Part shown: positions 1 to 7,512 of the stretch, in pieces | Layout of the letters: each line of letters begins with the position of its first letter | How positions within the stretch are numbered: position 1 is the stretch's first letter | DNA from: Lysinibacillus pinottii | GTDB taxonomy: Bacteria > Bacillota > Bacilli > Bacillales_A > Planococcaceae | Direction: 5' to 3' | DNA: 64,000 bases | Assembly (NCBI RefSeq): GCF_024753545.1 | Contig: NZ_JANTOO010000006.1 | Span: forward strand, 1 to 64,000 | Notes under the pieces: model-generated | What the model saw: only the letters and a program-made list of their open reading frames with translations | The model's database searches: none | What the model was told of the DNA's origin: nothing | Translations under genes and position numbers: made by a program

Positions 1-59
1 TCAGTTTTCAAGGTTCATGTTTTGCTTTGTTTTAGCGTGTCACCGTGGCGACTTGTATA
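1..59 (-). other. Probable rRNA operon leader (leftward)
   Basis: Read on the minus strand, this stretch ends in ACCTTGAAAACTGA. That resembles the CTTGAAAACTGAAC element found in the transcribed leader just before 16S rRNA in many Bacillales. It lies directly downstream of a strong leftward promoter, so the 16S gene would begin beyond the left edge. The element and the promoter are seen; the rRNA operon itself is inferred because no rRNA sequence is in the window. Confidence 0.55.
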
Positions 60-88
60 ATACTACACCCATATTTTTAAAAGGTCAA
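60..88 (-). promoter_or_regulatory. Strong sigma-A promoter, rRNA type
   Basis: On the minus strand there is TTGACC (83-88), a 17-base spacer and TAGTAT (60-65). An A/T-tract-rich stretch lies just upstream (about 89-125), as expected of an UP element. Spacing is ideal. Together with the downstream leader element it fits an rRNA P2-type promoter firing leftwards out of the window. Confidence 0.6.
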
Positions 89-410
89 CACTTTTTCAAA
101 AAAAACTTTAAGTTTTTTCTCGACATTGCATTACTTCCTATATTAATAATCAAAATAAAACTTTGACTACAAATAATATTTTCACCCTTAACGTCTATGT
201 TATACCACTAATTAAAATATAATTTTATCATATCTTTCTAGAAAAATTTAATAGATTTTTTGTAAGAAGGAAAAATATATAACCAATCCTTCATTGTATA
301 ATGAGCGGATGCTTTCAGTGCGAAAGCAAGACAGTAGCAACAAACCAAAGGAAGCAGCGACCACATTCAAAGCTTAACGCTTAATAGAAACAACGGCTGT
401 ACTTGATTTC
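89..410. other. Intergenic region, no gene seen
   Basis: Very AT-rich up to about 290, then more balanced. A TATAAT (297-302, plus strand) has no convincing -35. A short hairpin, GCTTTC/GAAAGC, sits near 310-326. No open frame of note and no recognised RNA family. It separates the leftward rRNA-type promoter from the end of the SLC13 gene. Confidence 0.5.
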
Positions 411-461
411 ATTGTAAAAAATGACGATGGACAAACTCAAAATTTTGAATTGGTCCATCGT
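411..461 (-). terminator. Rho-independent terminator of the SLC13 gene
   Basis: ACGATGGAC (424-432) pairs with GTCCATCGT (453-461). On the minus strand the stem is followed by a run of Ts (complement of 411-420). It starts 14 bases past the stop codon of the leftward carrier gene. Confidence 0.8.
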
Positions 462-474
462 TGTAAAATAAGTT

Positions 475-2328
475 TTACAATGGGAAAAAGAATGGAATAG
501 CTATCATCATGACAATAAACATAACAATTTGTAATGGTATCCCTATTCTTACAAAGTCCATAAATTTATAGCCACCGGCAGTCATTACTAGGGCATTAGT
601 TGGGGATGCAATTGGTGTTGCAAACGCCATACTTGCAGCTACTGCTACTGCAATCATAAATGTTGTAGGATTAACCTCCATTGCTATTGCAGCACTCATA
701 GCAATCGGTGCAAACAATACAGCCGTCGCCGTATTACTAATAAATTGTCCAAAGACAGCTGTTAAAATATAAACACCTATAAGCACACCATAGGGACCAT
801 AGTCACCAAGAACTTTAATAATCCCGTCCGATAATATAGCCATGCCTCCTGTCTTTTCTAAAGCTGTCGCCATAGGTAGCATGGCTGCCACTAGCACTAT
901 ACTTTCAAAATTCATATTGCTATACGCATCTTCCATGTTACGTAAGCAACCCGTTAATATCATTAAAACGGCACCAATCATAACAGAAATAACAGCAGGG
1001 AAAATTTCGAATGCCATTAATATAATCATAAACAGCATAATAATACCCGCAATACCAGCTTTTCCTGTAGCTGCTGCTACACTTGCGTGTTCTTTTGGCT
1101 GACCGACAACCACAACATCTTGGGTCTCTCTTGCTAATAAAAGAATTTCATCCCAAGCTCCCTGCACTAAAATAGCATCTCCAAATTTCAACTTATGCGA
1201 AACCATGTCTTGGAGTTTATAACCACCTTTACGATTAATACCAATTATATTTAGGTTGTATTTTTCTCTAAACCCTAACGAGCTAACCGTTTCATTGATA
1301 AAGCTGGAATTTGGCGTGAGCAGTACCTCTGCAATACCGAGATGCTTGGAAATCAATTCATCAGCTTCCCCTTCCACTAATCCTTGCATTTCGAGGTGAT
1401 AATCCTCAACAAAGTGACGAATATCCTCTTCTTCTCCTTGAACATACAGCTCGTCCTTTGCGTGAATTACACTTGTTGGACCAGCCATTTCTTGATACGT
1501 CATAGGTAGTAAGTTGATGCCTTCTTGTGACTTTCGGTGAATTTTCATCATACAGAGCGTGTACTTAGCTGGTAGCTTTAACTCTGCTAACGACGTTTCT
1601 ATAATAGGAGAATCTTCAGGAACAGAGATTTTAAATAGTCGATTATTTAAATCATATTGCTTAATGATTTTCTTCGGTGAAAGCTTATAGCCCTCATTTG
1701 TTTGTGTACGATGTTGATCTTTTGGTAATAAAATATTGCGCACAAGCACTAGATAGGTAATTCCTGCAATCATACCCACTATACCAATTGGTGTTATCTC
1801 AAAAAATCCAAGCTTGTTATAGCCTCTATCCACCAATAGCTGACTGACAATTAAATTAGTTGGGGAGGCAATCAATGTCATAAGACCGGATAGACTAGCT
1901 ACGTATGAGAGTGGCAATAAAAATTTAGAAGGGCTAATTTTCATACTAATTGCCATACTCACTACTATTGGCATCATTAATGCTACTGTACCAGTATTAC
2001 TCATAAAGGCACCAACAGACCCTACAATGATGAGCAGTAATATAAATAATTTCAACTCACTATTGCCCGACCATTTAAGTAATAACTGCCCCGCCATTCC
2101 CGCAAGACCCGTACGTAAAATTCCTGCACCCACGACAAAAAGCCCTGCAATCATTAAAACTACAGAGTTCGAAAATCCAGCTAATGCCTCTGTGGGCGTT
2201 AGAATATCTGCAATAATAAATGCTAAAAGTGACACAATCGCTACAAGATCTGCTCGTATTTTATTGGTCACAAATGCAAAAATTGTTGCACCTAAAATAA
2301 GAAATGTTAACGTAAGCTGCACATTCAT
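475..2328 (-). CDS. SLC13-family permease with RCK_C (TrkA-C) domains
   Basis: An inner-membrane anion/dicarboxylate carrier of the SLC13/DASS type, 617 aa. Hydrophobic helices fill the first 210 residues and the last 210. Between them lie two soluble stretches (about 215-390) with the look of paired RCK_C/TrkA-C regulatory domains. Two SPTN-type signature loops appear, one per half (IASPTNLIV and IASPTNALV), as expected of the two hairpin substrate loops of this fold. Start chosen at 2328 because AAAGGAAT stands just upstream; the frame is open for 17 more codons without a ribosome site. Single gene with its own terminator. Substrate (sulfate, phosphate or a dicarboxylate) cannot be told from sequence. 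Confidence 0.85.
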   Translation of the reverse strand: MNVQLTLTFLILGATIFAFVTNKIRADLVAIVSLLAFIIADILTPTEALAGFSNSVVLMIAGLFVVGAGILRTGLAGMAGQLLLKWSGNSELKLFILLLIIVGSVGAFMSNTGTVALMMPIVVSMAISMKISPSKFLLPLSYVASLSGLMTLIASPTNLIVSQLLVDRGYNKLGFFEITPIGIVGMIAGITYLVLVRNILLPKDQHRTQTNEGYKLSPKKIIKQYDLNNRLFKISVPEDSPIIETSLAELKLPAKYTLCMMKIHRKSQEGINLLPMTYQEMAGPTSVIHAKDELYVQGEEEDIRHFVEDYHLEMQGLVEGEADELISKHLGIAEVLLTPNSSFINETVSSLGFREKYNLNIIGINRKGGYKLQDMVSHKLKFGDAILVQGAWDEILLLARETQDVVVVGQPKEHASVAAATGKAGIAGIIMLFMIILMAFEIFPAVISVMIGAVLMILTGCLRNMEDAYSNMNFESIVLVAAMLPMATALEKTGGMAILSDGIIKVLGDYGPYGVLIGVYILTAVFGQFISNTATAVLFAPIAMSAAIAMEVNPTTFMIAVAVAASMAFATPIASPTNALVMTAGGYKFMDFVRIGIPLQIVMFIVMMIAIPFFFPL

Positions 2329-2442
2329 GAATTCCTTTCTAACATTAATTATTAAATTTATTGACAAAAAAGTCGTCACCTTTGCTATTTCTATTATAGC
2401 TTACGAAGGCTAAAAATAGTAAAAGTCACCATCTTTTCAAAA

Positions 2443-2471
2443 TTAAAATAAGTGTGGCATGTAACCACACT
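2443..2471 (-). terminator. Terminator after nadD
   Basis: AGTGTGG (2451-2457) and CCACACT (2465-2471) form a hairpin inside flanking A and T runs. It begins immediately past the nadD stop codon and closes the leftward NAD-salvage operon. Confidence 0.75.
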
Positions 2472-2472
2472 T

Positions 2473-3087
2473 TTATTTTTGATATAAATGATGTTCTTTA
2501 ATATAGTCATAACAAGCATTAGGCAAAAGATATCTCGGCTCTCCACCCATTGCAAATTCTTCACGAATATAGGTAGAGCTAATTTCCATGGCTAAGCCCT
2601 TATCAATAAGATGAAATCTCCCATCATCATTATTTCTTAAAATCGGGGATCGGCTAATGGTAGACAACATATCAATCCCATGCCTTGCCATAACAATGAA
2701 TTTATTTTCAGCAACTAATGCGTCACCCTTTTTCCATAATCCTGCACCAATGTCTACTAACAAATCTGCACCCATAATAAAGTGGATTTCATCTTCTGGA
2801 TTTTTTTCTCTAAAGTATTTCATTGTGTCATACGTGTAAATATTCCAGCCCTCTTGATCCATCTCATAGGAATCCGCCACAAAACGATCATCCTTAGCAA
2901 TTGCTAAATGTAGCATATTCCACCGATGTATATCTTCTGTTTTTATGGTTTTATCTTTACGCTTATTTGAACAGGGTAAAAATATGACCTTATCTAATTT
3001 ACAACGGTGTGCAACCGTGCTAGCAGTCCAAAGATGAACATTGGTAATAGGATCAAAGGATGAACCATAAACACCTATTCTCGCCAT
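2473..3087 (-). CDS. nadD: Nicotinate-nucleotide adenylyltransferase, NadD-like
   Basis: Transfers AMP from ATP to nicotinate mononucleotide to give deamido-NAD; last enzyme of the three-gene salvage set here. About 204 aa, normal for NadD. The N-terminal nucleotidyl-transferase motif reads GSSFDPITNVHL. Compared with the usual G-[GT]-F-[DN]-P-x-H-x-G-H, the first His is Thr and the Gly is Val. The C-terminal ISSTYIR motif (family ISSTxIR) is intact. The degenerate first motif suggests a paralog beside a housekeeping nadD elsewhere. A GGGAGGA site favours the second of two adjacent ATGs (3087); the other is 3090. It lies 26 bases downstream of pncB in one operon. Confidence 0.82.
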   Translation of the reverse strand: MARIGVYGSSFDPITNVHLWTASTVAHRCKLDKVIFLPCSNKRKDKTIKTEDIHRWNMLHLAIAKDDRFVADSYEMDQEGWNIYTYDTMKYFREKNPEDEIHFIMGADLLVDIGAGLWKKGDALVAENKFIVMARHGIDMLSTISRSPILRNNDDGRFHLIDKGLAMEISSTYIREEFAMGGEPRYLLPNACYDYIKEHHLYQK

Positions 3088-3113
3088 CATATCTTCCTCC
3101 CGTCATTTTCTAT

Positions 3114-4577
3114 CTAGTATCCATCTTTTTTCGAAATTTTTTCTTTTATATCGTGAATGATGGCCCTCTTGTGATCCCAGCAAGCCTTACTTAAATCAAC
3201 TGGATACTCTTCTGGGTTCATCGTTCGTTTGTACTCACACCATAACAATTTTAAATTTTCCTTTGCATATGCTTGTGTCTCTTGAATAGTGGGTTCCTCA
3301 TATACTACTTTCCCATTTTCTACAATGCTTTTGTGCAACTCAATCGCTGTAAAATTCGTCACAAATTTGCTTATATACGTATGAACAGGGTGGAACATCT
3401 TTAACCGGTCTGTTTGCAGGACATTCTCCTCATCAAGGGCAATATAGTCACCTTCAGCATGACCATTCTCATTATTAACAATACGATAGACTCGTTTACG
3501 CCCTGGAGTCGTCACCTTTTCTGGATTCGCAGAGATTTTTATCGTATCGACCATTTCCCCATTTTCATTTTCAATAGAGACTAACTTGTAAACCCCACCT
3601 AGTGCCGCTTGATCATAGGCCGTAATTAGCTTTGTGCCGATTCCCCAAGCATCAATTTTCGCCCCTTGAGATTTTAAATGCATAATAGTATATTCGTCTA
3701 AATCATTGGATGCCATAATTTTTGTTTTCTTAAAGCCTGCATCATCTAGCATTTTCCTTGCCACTTTTGATAAATAGGCTAAATCACCACTGTCTAAACG
3801 GATACCAATAAAATTAATTTGATCGCCCAATTCCTTCGCTACTTTAATGGCATTTGGAACACCTGAACGTAACGTATCATAAGTATCCACTAAGAATACA
3901 CAGTCTTTATGTGCAGCTGCATATTTTTTAAACGCCATATACTCATCTCTGTAGGTTTGAATCATTGCATGCGCGTGCGTTCCCGAAACTGGAATACCAA
4001 ATAACTTGCCTGCGCGTACATTACTTGTTGCAGAAAAGCCACCGATATAAGCAGCACGAGTTCCCCAAATAGCCGCATCAAATTCGTGAGCACGACGGGT
4101 ACCAAACTCCATCACAACATCTTCACCCGTCACTTCTTTAATACGCGAAGCTTTTGTCGCGATTAGCGTTTGGTAATTAATAATATTCAGCAAAGGCGTT
4201 TCAATTAATTGTGCTTCAGCCAACGGTGCCTCGATTCGCAGAATAGGTTCATTGGCAAAAACCAGCTCCCCTTCTCTCATACCCCTTATAGTTCCTGTAA
4301 ACTTTAGCTTCTGGAGATAGTGGAGAAATTCCTCTGGATATTTCCCTTCTTCTCGCAAATAATCTATATCACTTTGAGAAAACCCAAACTTGTTAATAAA
4401 CTCCATTACTTTTTTTAAGCCAGCGAATATCGCATAACCATTACCAAATGGAAGTTTTCTAAAATATAGCTCAAAAACAGCCTTTCGTTGATGAACAGCG
4501 TCCTTCCAGTAAGTCTGAACCATATTAATTTGATATAAATCGGTGTGTAACATGAAACTATCATCTGCGTATTTCAC
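3114..4577 (-). CDS. pncB: Nicotinate phosphoribosyltransferase
   Basis: Makes nicotinate mononucleotide from nicotinate and PRPP, with ATP hydrolysis. 487 aa, the usual length for the Bacillus-type enzyme. It shows the family N-terminus (LHTDLYQINM), the FGTRRAH segment with the phosphorylated-His environment, and IRLDSGDL and GIGTKL in the barrel. The start is set at the GTG at 4577 because GGAGGG lies 7 bases before it; an ATG five codons upstream (4592) has no ribosome site. Gap to pncA is 24 bases. It sits between nicotinamidase and NadD, so the three genes together convert nicotinamide to deamido-NAD. Confidence 0.93.
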   Translation of the reverse strand: MKYADDSFMLHTDLYQINMVQTYWKDAVHQRKAVFELYFRKLPFGNGYAIFAGLKKVMEFINKFGFSQSDIDYLREEGKYPEEFLHYLQKLKFTGTIRGMREGELVFANEPILRIEAPLAEAQLIETPLLNIINYQTLIATKASRIKEVTGEDVVMEFGTRRAHEFDAAIWGTRAAYIGGFSATSNVRAGKLFGIPVSGTHAHAMIQTYRDEYMAFKKYAAAHKDCVFLVDTYDTLRSGVPNAIKVAKELGDQINFIGIRLDSGDLAYLSKVARKMLDDAGFKKTKIMASNDLDEYTIMHLKSQGAKIDAWGIGTKLITAYDQAALGGVYKLVSIENENGEMVDTIKISANPEKVTTPGRKRVYRIVNNENGHAEGDYIALDEENVLQTDRLKMFHPVHTYISKFVTNFTAIELHKSIVENGKVVYEEPTIQETQAYAKENLKLLWCEYKRTMNPEEYPVDLSKACWDHKRAIIHDIKEKISKKDGY

Positions 4578-4601
4578 TTCATTTCCCTCCATTTCTTAAT
4601 A

Positions 4602-5153
4602 TCAAATAACAGAGGCACCTAGTGTCTGCTCGAAATGACTTAAAGCCCACTCATGTCCTGCTTGATTAAAGGATGCGACAGCGTTTTTATGAATGACAAG
4701 ATCAAATCCTTTATTATAAGCATCCATAGCTGTATGAAGAACACAGATATCTGTGCAAACTCCAATTAAATGAAGCTCTGTAATTCCCCTTTCACGTAAT
4801 TTCAACTCCAAATCTGTCCCTGCGAATGCCGAGTAGCGAGTTTTATCTAGAAAATAAACATATTCTAGCTCTTTATTAGCTTCATACAATGGTTTTAAAG
4901 CACCATATAAATCCCGCCCTTTTGTATAACGAAGATTATGTGGAGGAAATAACTTTGTTTCAGGATGATAAAGATCTTCTTTTTCATGAACATCTATAGC
5001 GAAAACCGTAAACTCTTTATTTGATATAAATTCATTTGTTAAATTTACAATCGCTTGTTCAAGCTGTTGTCCTGGCTCTCCACAGGTTAGAGCTCCATCA
5101 GTCGCAACAAAATCAACTGTGTAATCAATATTAATTAATGCTCTCTTTTTCAT
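4602..5153 (-). CDS. pncA: Nicotinamidase, isochorismatase-fold
   Basis: Hydrolyses nicotinamide to nicotinate and ammonia, the entry step of the salvage route. 183 aa, typical. Likely catalytic triad is visible: Asp10 (NIDYTVDF), the Lys of LDKTRYSAF and the second Cys of GVCTDICV. First gene of the leftward pncA-pncB-nadD operon. A 27-bp palindrome lies 25 bases upstream of its start codon, which suggests repression by the Nudix-type regulator encoded just beyond. Confidence 0.92.
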   Translation of the reverse strand: MKKRALINIDYTVDFVATDGALTCGEPGQQLEQAIVNLTNEFISNKEFTVFAIDVHEKEDLYHPETKLFPPHNLRYTKGRDLYGALKPLYEANKELEYVYFLDKTRYSAFAGTDLELKLRERGITELHLIGVCTDICVLHTAMDAYNKGFDLVIHKNAVASFNQAGHEWALSHFEQTLGASVI

Positions 5154-5177
5154 CGTTTTATCACTCCATTTTTTAAT

Positions 5178-5204
5178 TAGTAATACCTAAATTACAAATT
5201 ACTA
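5178..5204. promoter_or_regulatory. Proposed NrtR-type operator, copy 1
   Basis: A 27-bp imperfect palindrome, TAGTAAT...ATTACTA, between the Nudix gene and pncA. Its reverse complement matches the copy at 6068-6094 at 23 of 27 positions. Two copies at two promoters of one pathway, beside a Nudix-type regulator, make an operator the simplest reading. The match is seen; the binding protein is inferred. Confidence 0.65.
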
Positions 5205-5236
5205 TTTTTAAAATAATCAGGAAAGACGTATCTTTC

Positions 5237-6037
5237 CTAATGGTAAATCGATTCTACCACTTCAAAATCATTAAAGGTATACAGCTGCGAAGGCCTAAAC
5301 GAATTACGCTTTGTTTTCTTCGGCTTTCCTTCCGCATCCACAACTTTTTCGATAAAAGGTAATTTAGGTGCTTTTGTAAAAAATACAGAATCATTAGCGA
5401 TTCGTGGATCTTCTTCAACTGTCAGTAGTACCCGTTGTAACTCTGATAAGGTAAACTCTTGCGGTAAAAAATTTTTAGCAACTGTTGTTTGCACCATATC
5501 TCTTTTAATAAATTCGAGGGCATCTGCAATGATGTTACGATGATCAAAGGCTAGCTGAAGTGTAAATACATTTTCAATATCAAATAACTCTACATCATCA
5601 GCATCATCATTTGCTTGTCGCTGCTCCATATACACCTCAGGAACAATCGCATAAAAAGCATTTGAAATCATCCAACCACGAGGATCTCGATCAATATCAT
5701 CGTAAACACCAAAGTGCTGAACATGTAACCCTTCTACATTCGTCTCTTCTTTTAATTCTCTTTTTGCTGCAATATACGCTGATTCTTTTTGATGAGCATC
5801 AACAAACCCACCTGGAAGCGCCCATTTTCCACCTTCAATATTGGCATTGCCATCAGCATCTTTAGTAGCACGCTTAATTAGCATAATTTTAAGTGTCATG
5901 TTTGGCGGCGCCTTTTCTTCCGTTTTCTCCGAAGTAATCGTAAAAATTGCGATATCTGCTGTGTATCCATCAGGCGTTTTATATTTTGAAGAATCGTAAT
6001 GCGCTAGCATTTCTTCTTCCGTACGAAATTTTGACAT
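5237..6037 (-). CDS. Nudix protein with C-terminal NrtR-like domain; likely NAD-salvage regulator
   Basis: 266 aa. Residues about 20-165 form a Nudix domain; its box (GGFVDAHQ...RELKEET) keeps the metal-binding REUxEE core. The G-to-E spacing is two residues longer than the standard box, and the usual Gly after EE is Asn. The last 90 residues (SELQRVLL...FRPSQLYTF) fit the winged-helix-like tail of NrtR regulators, which sense ADP-ribose or related NAD metabolites and repress NAD genes. It lies directly upstream of pncA with a shared palindrome before each promoter. The intact acid residues leave open that it is a working ADP-ribose hydrolase, or both enzyme and regulator. Confidence 0.75.
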   Translation of the reverse strand: MSKFRTEEEMLAHYDSSKYKTPDGYTADIAIFTITSEKTEEKAPPNMTLKIMLIKRATKDADGNANIEGGKWALPGGFVDAHQKESAYIAAKRELKEETNVEGLHVQHFGVYDDIDRDPRGWMISNAFYAIVPEVYMEQRQANDDADDVELFDIENVFTLQLAFDHRNIIADALEFIKRDMVQTTVAKNFLPQEFTLSELQRVLLTVEEDPRIANDSVFFTKAPKLPFIEKVVDAEGKPKKTKRNSFRPSQLYTFNDFEVVESIYH

Positions 6038-6067
6038 CTGATAACCCCTTTATTCACTACAAGGTTT

Positions 6068-6094
6068 GAGTAATTTGTAATTAACGAATTACTA
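6068..6094. promoter_or_regulatory. Proposed NrtR-type operator, copy 2
   Basis: A 27-bp element, AGTAATT...AATTACT, about 30 bases upstream of the Nudix gene's start. It matches the operator before pncA at 23 of 27 positions. Its position suggests autoregulation. Confidence 0.65.
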
Positions 6095-6184
6095 TTTAAC
6101 TGAATTATACTCCTTCACTTTAAAAAATGCAAGCTTTTATTCAGTCCGCCATAAAGCCTATTATGGTCAGATTTTTTCAATTTA

Positions 6185-6227
6185 GATAAAAAAGCATAAA
6201 TAAAGCTTTGATGCCTTATTTATGCCC
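6185..6227 (-). terminator. Terminator of the hut operon
   Basis: GCATAAATAA (6194-6203) pairs with TTATTTATGC (6216-6225). On the minus strand the stem is followed by TTTTTT. It starts 8 bases past the hutI stop codon. Confidence 0.8.
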
Positions 6228-6234
6228 ATTTACT

Positions 6235-7512
6235 TTATTGTTCTTTCAGCAAAATGCCATTTTGTACAACAACTTGCCCATTTTTAATCACTGTATTTGT
6301 ATGGTTCATGCCATAGAAGTATTGTAACTGCTTATAATTAGCAACATCTAAAATAATAACATCAGCTTTTTTATCAACTTCAAGGGAACCTATTTGTTCG
6401 CCTCGATTCAATGCATATGCCGCATTAATTGTTGTTGCCGTTAGTACCTCCTCTAGTGTCATTCCCATATGCATGCAAGCTAAATTCATAATAAATGGTA
6501 GACTCATAGTCGGAGACGATCCTGGGTTAAAGTCCGTTGAAATGGCTACAGGTACCCCTTCATCAATCATTAGACGCCCTCTTGCAAACGGTGCACGTAA
6601 AAAGAAAGCAGTTCCTGGCAGCAAGACAGCAATTGTACCTGCTTCAGCCATTTTTTGAATACCTTCATCAGAAGCAACTAACAAATGCTCTGCCGAAATG
6701 GCTCCGACTTCCGCAGCAAGTTCAGCACCTTTATAAGGCTCAATTTCATCGGCATGTATTTTCGGTGTTAGTCCAAGGGCTTTGCCAGCCTCTAAAATAC
6801 GCTTAGATTGTTCTGGTGTAAAGACACCTTTTTCACAAAATACATCATTAAATTCAGCCAGTTCTTGCTCTGCAACTTTGGGTAGCATATCAAGAATAAC
6901 CAATTCCACAAACTCATCCTCACGCCCTTTATAGTCGCGAGGCACTGCATGTGCACCCATAAAAGTACTAATAACATCCACATCATGTGTTGCTTGTAAC
7001 TTTTTCGCTACTTCAAGTTGCTTCTTCTCAGTCTCCCAATCCAATCCATAGCCTGATTTGGCTTCAACGGTTGTGACTCCATGCTTTAAAAATGTATCTA
7101 AGTGCTGCCTTGTTTTTTCATACAGATCATCAAAGCTAGTATCTCGTGTAAGCTTTGTTGTGGCGTGGATGCCGCCACCCGCATTCATAATTTCCATATA
7201 GGTAGAACCATTGAGTCGCATATTAAACTCTTCTTCACGGGTTCCTCCATGTACGAGATGCGTATGACAGTCCACTAATCCTGGCATAACGACCTTACCT
7301 GAAGCATCAATTATTTTTGCTTTCTTTACTAGTTCAGGAAAATCTACCTCTAGCTGCTCAAAAGCACCTACAGCAACAATTCGATCTTCTTCAATAAGAA
7401 TACTACCATTTTCCACTATAGCTATTTCTCGCATTTTCTCCTTTGTGCGAGGTCCTCGTACATTACTCATTAATGTAATCACTTCATTGGCATTTTTGAT
7501 TAAGATGGTCAC
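6235..7512 (-). CDS. hutI: Imidazolonepropionase
   Basis: Third step of histidine breakdown: opens 4-imidazolone-5-propionate to N-formimino-glutamate. 425 aa amidohydrolase. Metal-site motifs are visible: the HTH of DCHTHLVHGG near residue 80, the His of KIHADEI and the Asp of STDFNPGSSP. The start is a GTG at 7510-7512 that overlaps the hutU stop (GTGA), so the two are translationally coupled. It is the last gene; no formiminoglutamase (hutG) follows, so the final step must be encoded elsewhere. Confidence 0.95.
   Translation of the reverse strand: MTILIKNANEVITLMSNVRGPRTKEKMREIAIVENGSILIEEDRIVAVGAFEQLEVDFPELVKKAKIIDASGKVVMPGLVDCHTHLVHGGTREEEFNMRLNGSTYMEIMNAGGGIHATTKLTRDTSFDDLYEKTRQHLDTFLKHGVTTVEAKSGYGLDWETEKKQLEVAKKLQATHDVDVISTFMGAHAVPRDYKGREDEFVELVILDMLPKVAEQELAEFNDVFCEKGVFTPEQSKRILEAGKALGLTPKIHADEIEPYKGAELAAEVGAISAEHLLVASDEGIQKMAEAGTIAVLLPGTAFFLRAPFARGRLMIDEGVPVAISTDFNPGSSPTMSLPFIMNLACMHMGMTLEEVLTATTINAAYALNRGEQIGSLEVDKKADVIILDVANYKQLQYFYGMNHTNTVIKNGQVVVQNGILLKEQ

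Noticed and set aside
290..410. A possible small RNA or riboswitch on the plus strand after TATAAT at 297.
   Set aside because: No -35, no match to a riboswitch core that I know, and no gene downstream on that strand.
5611..5865. Antisense open frames inside the Nudix, hut, katA-side, S-layer and chemoreceptor genes.
   Set aside because: They have no ribosome sites and biased composition. They are shadows of the real genes on the other strand.
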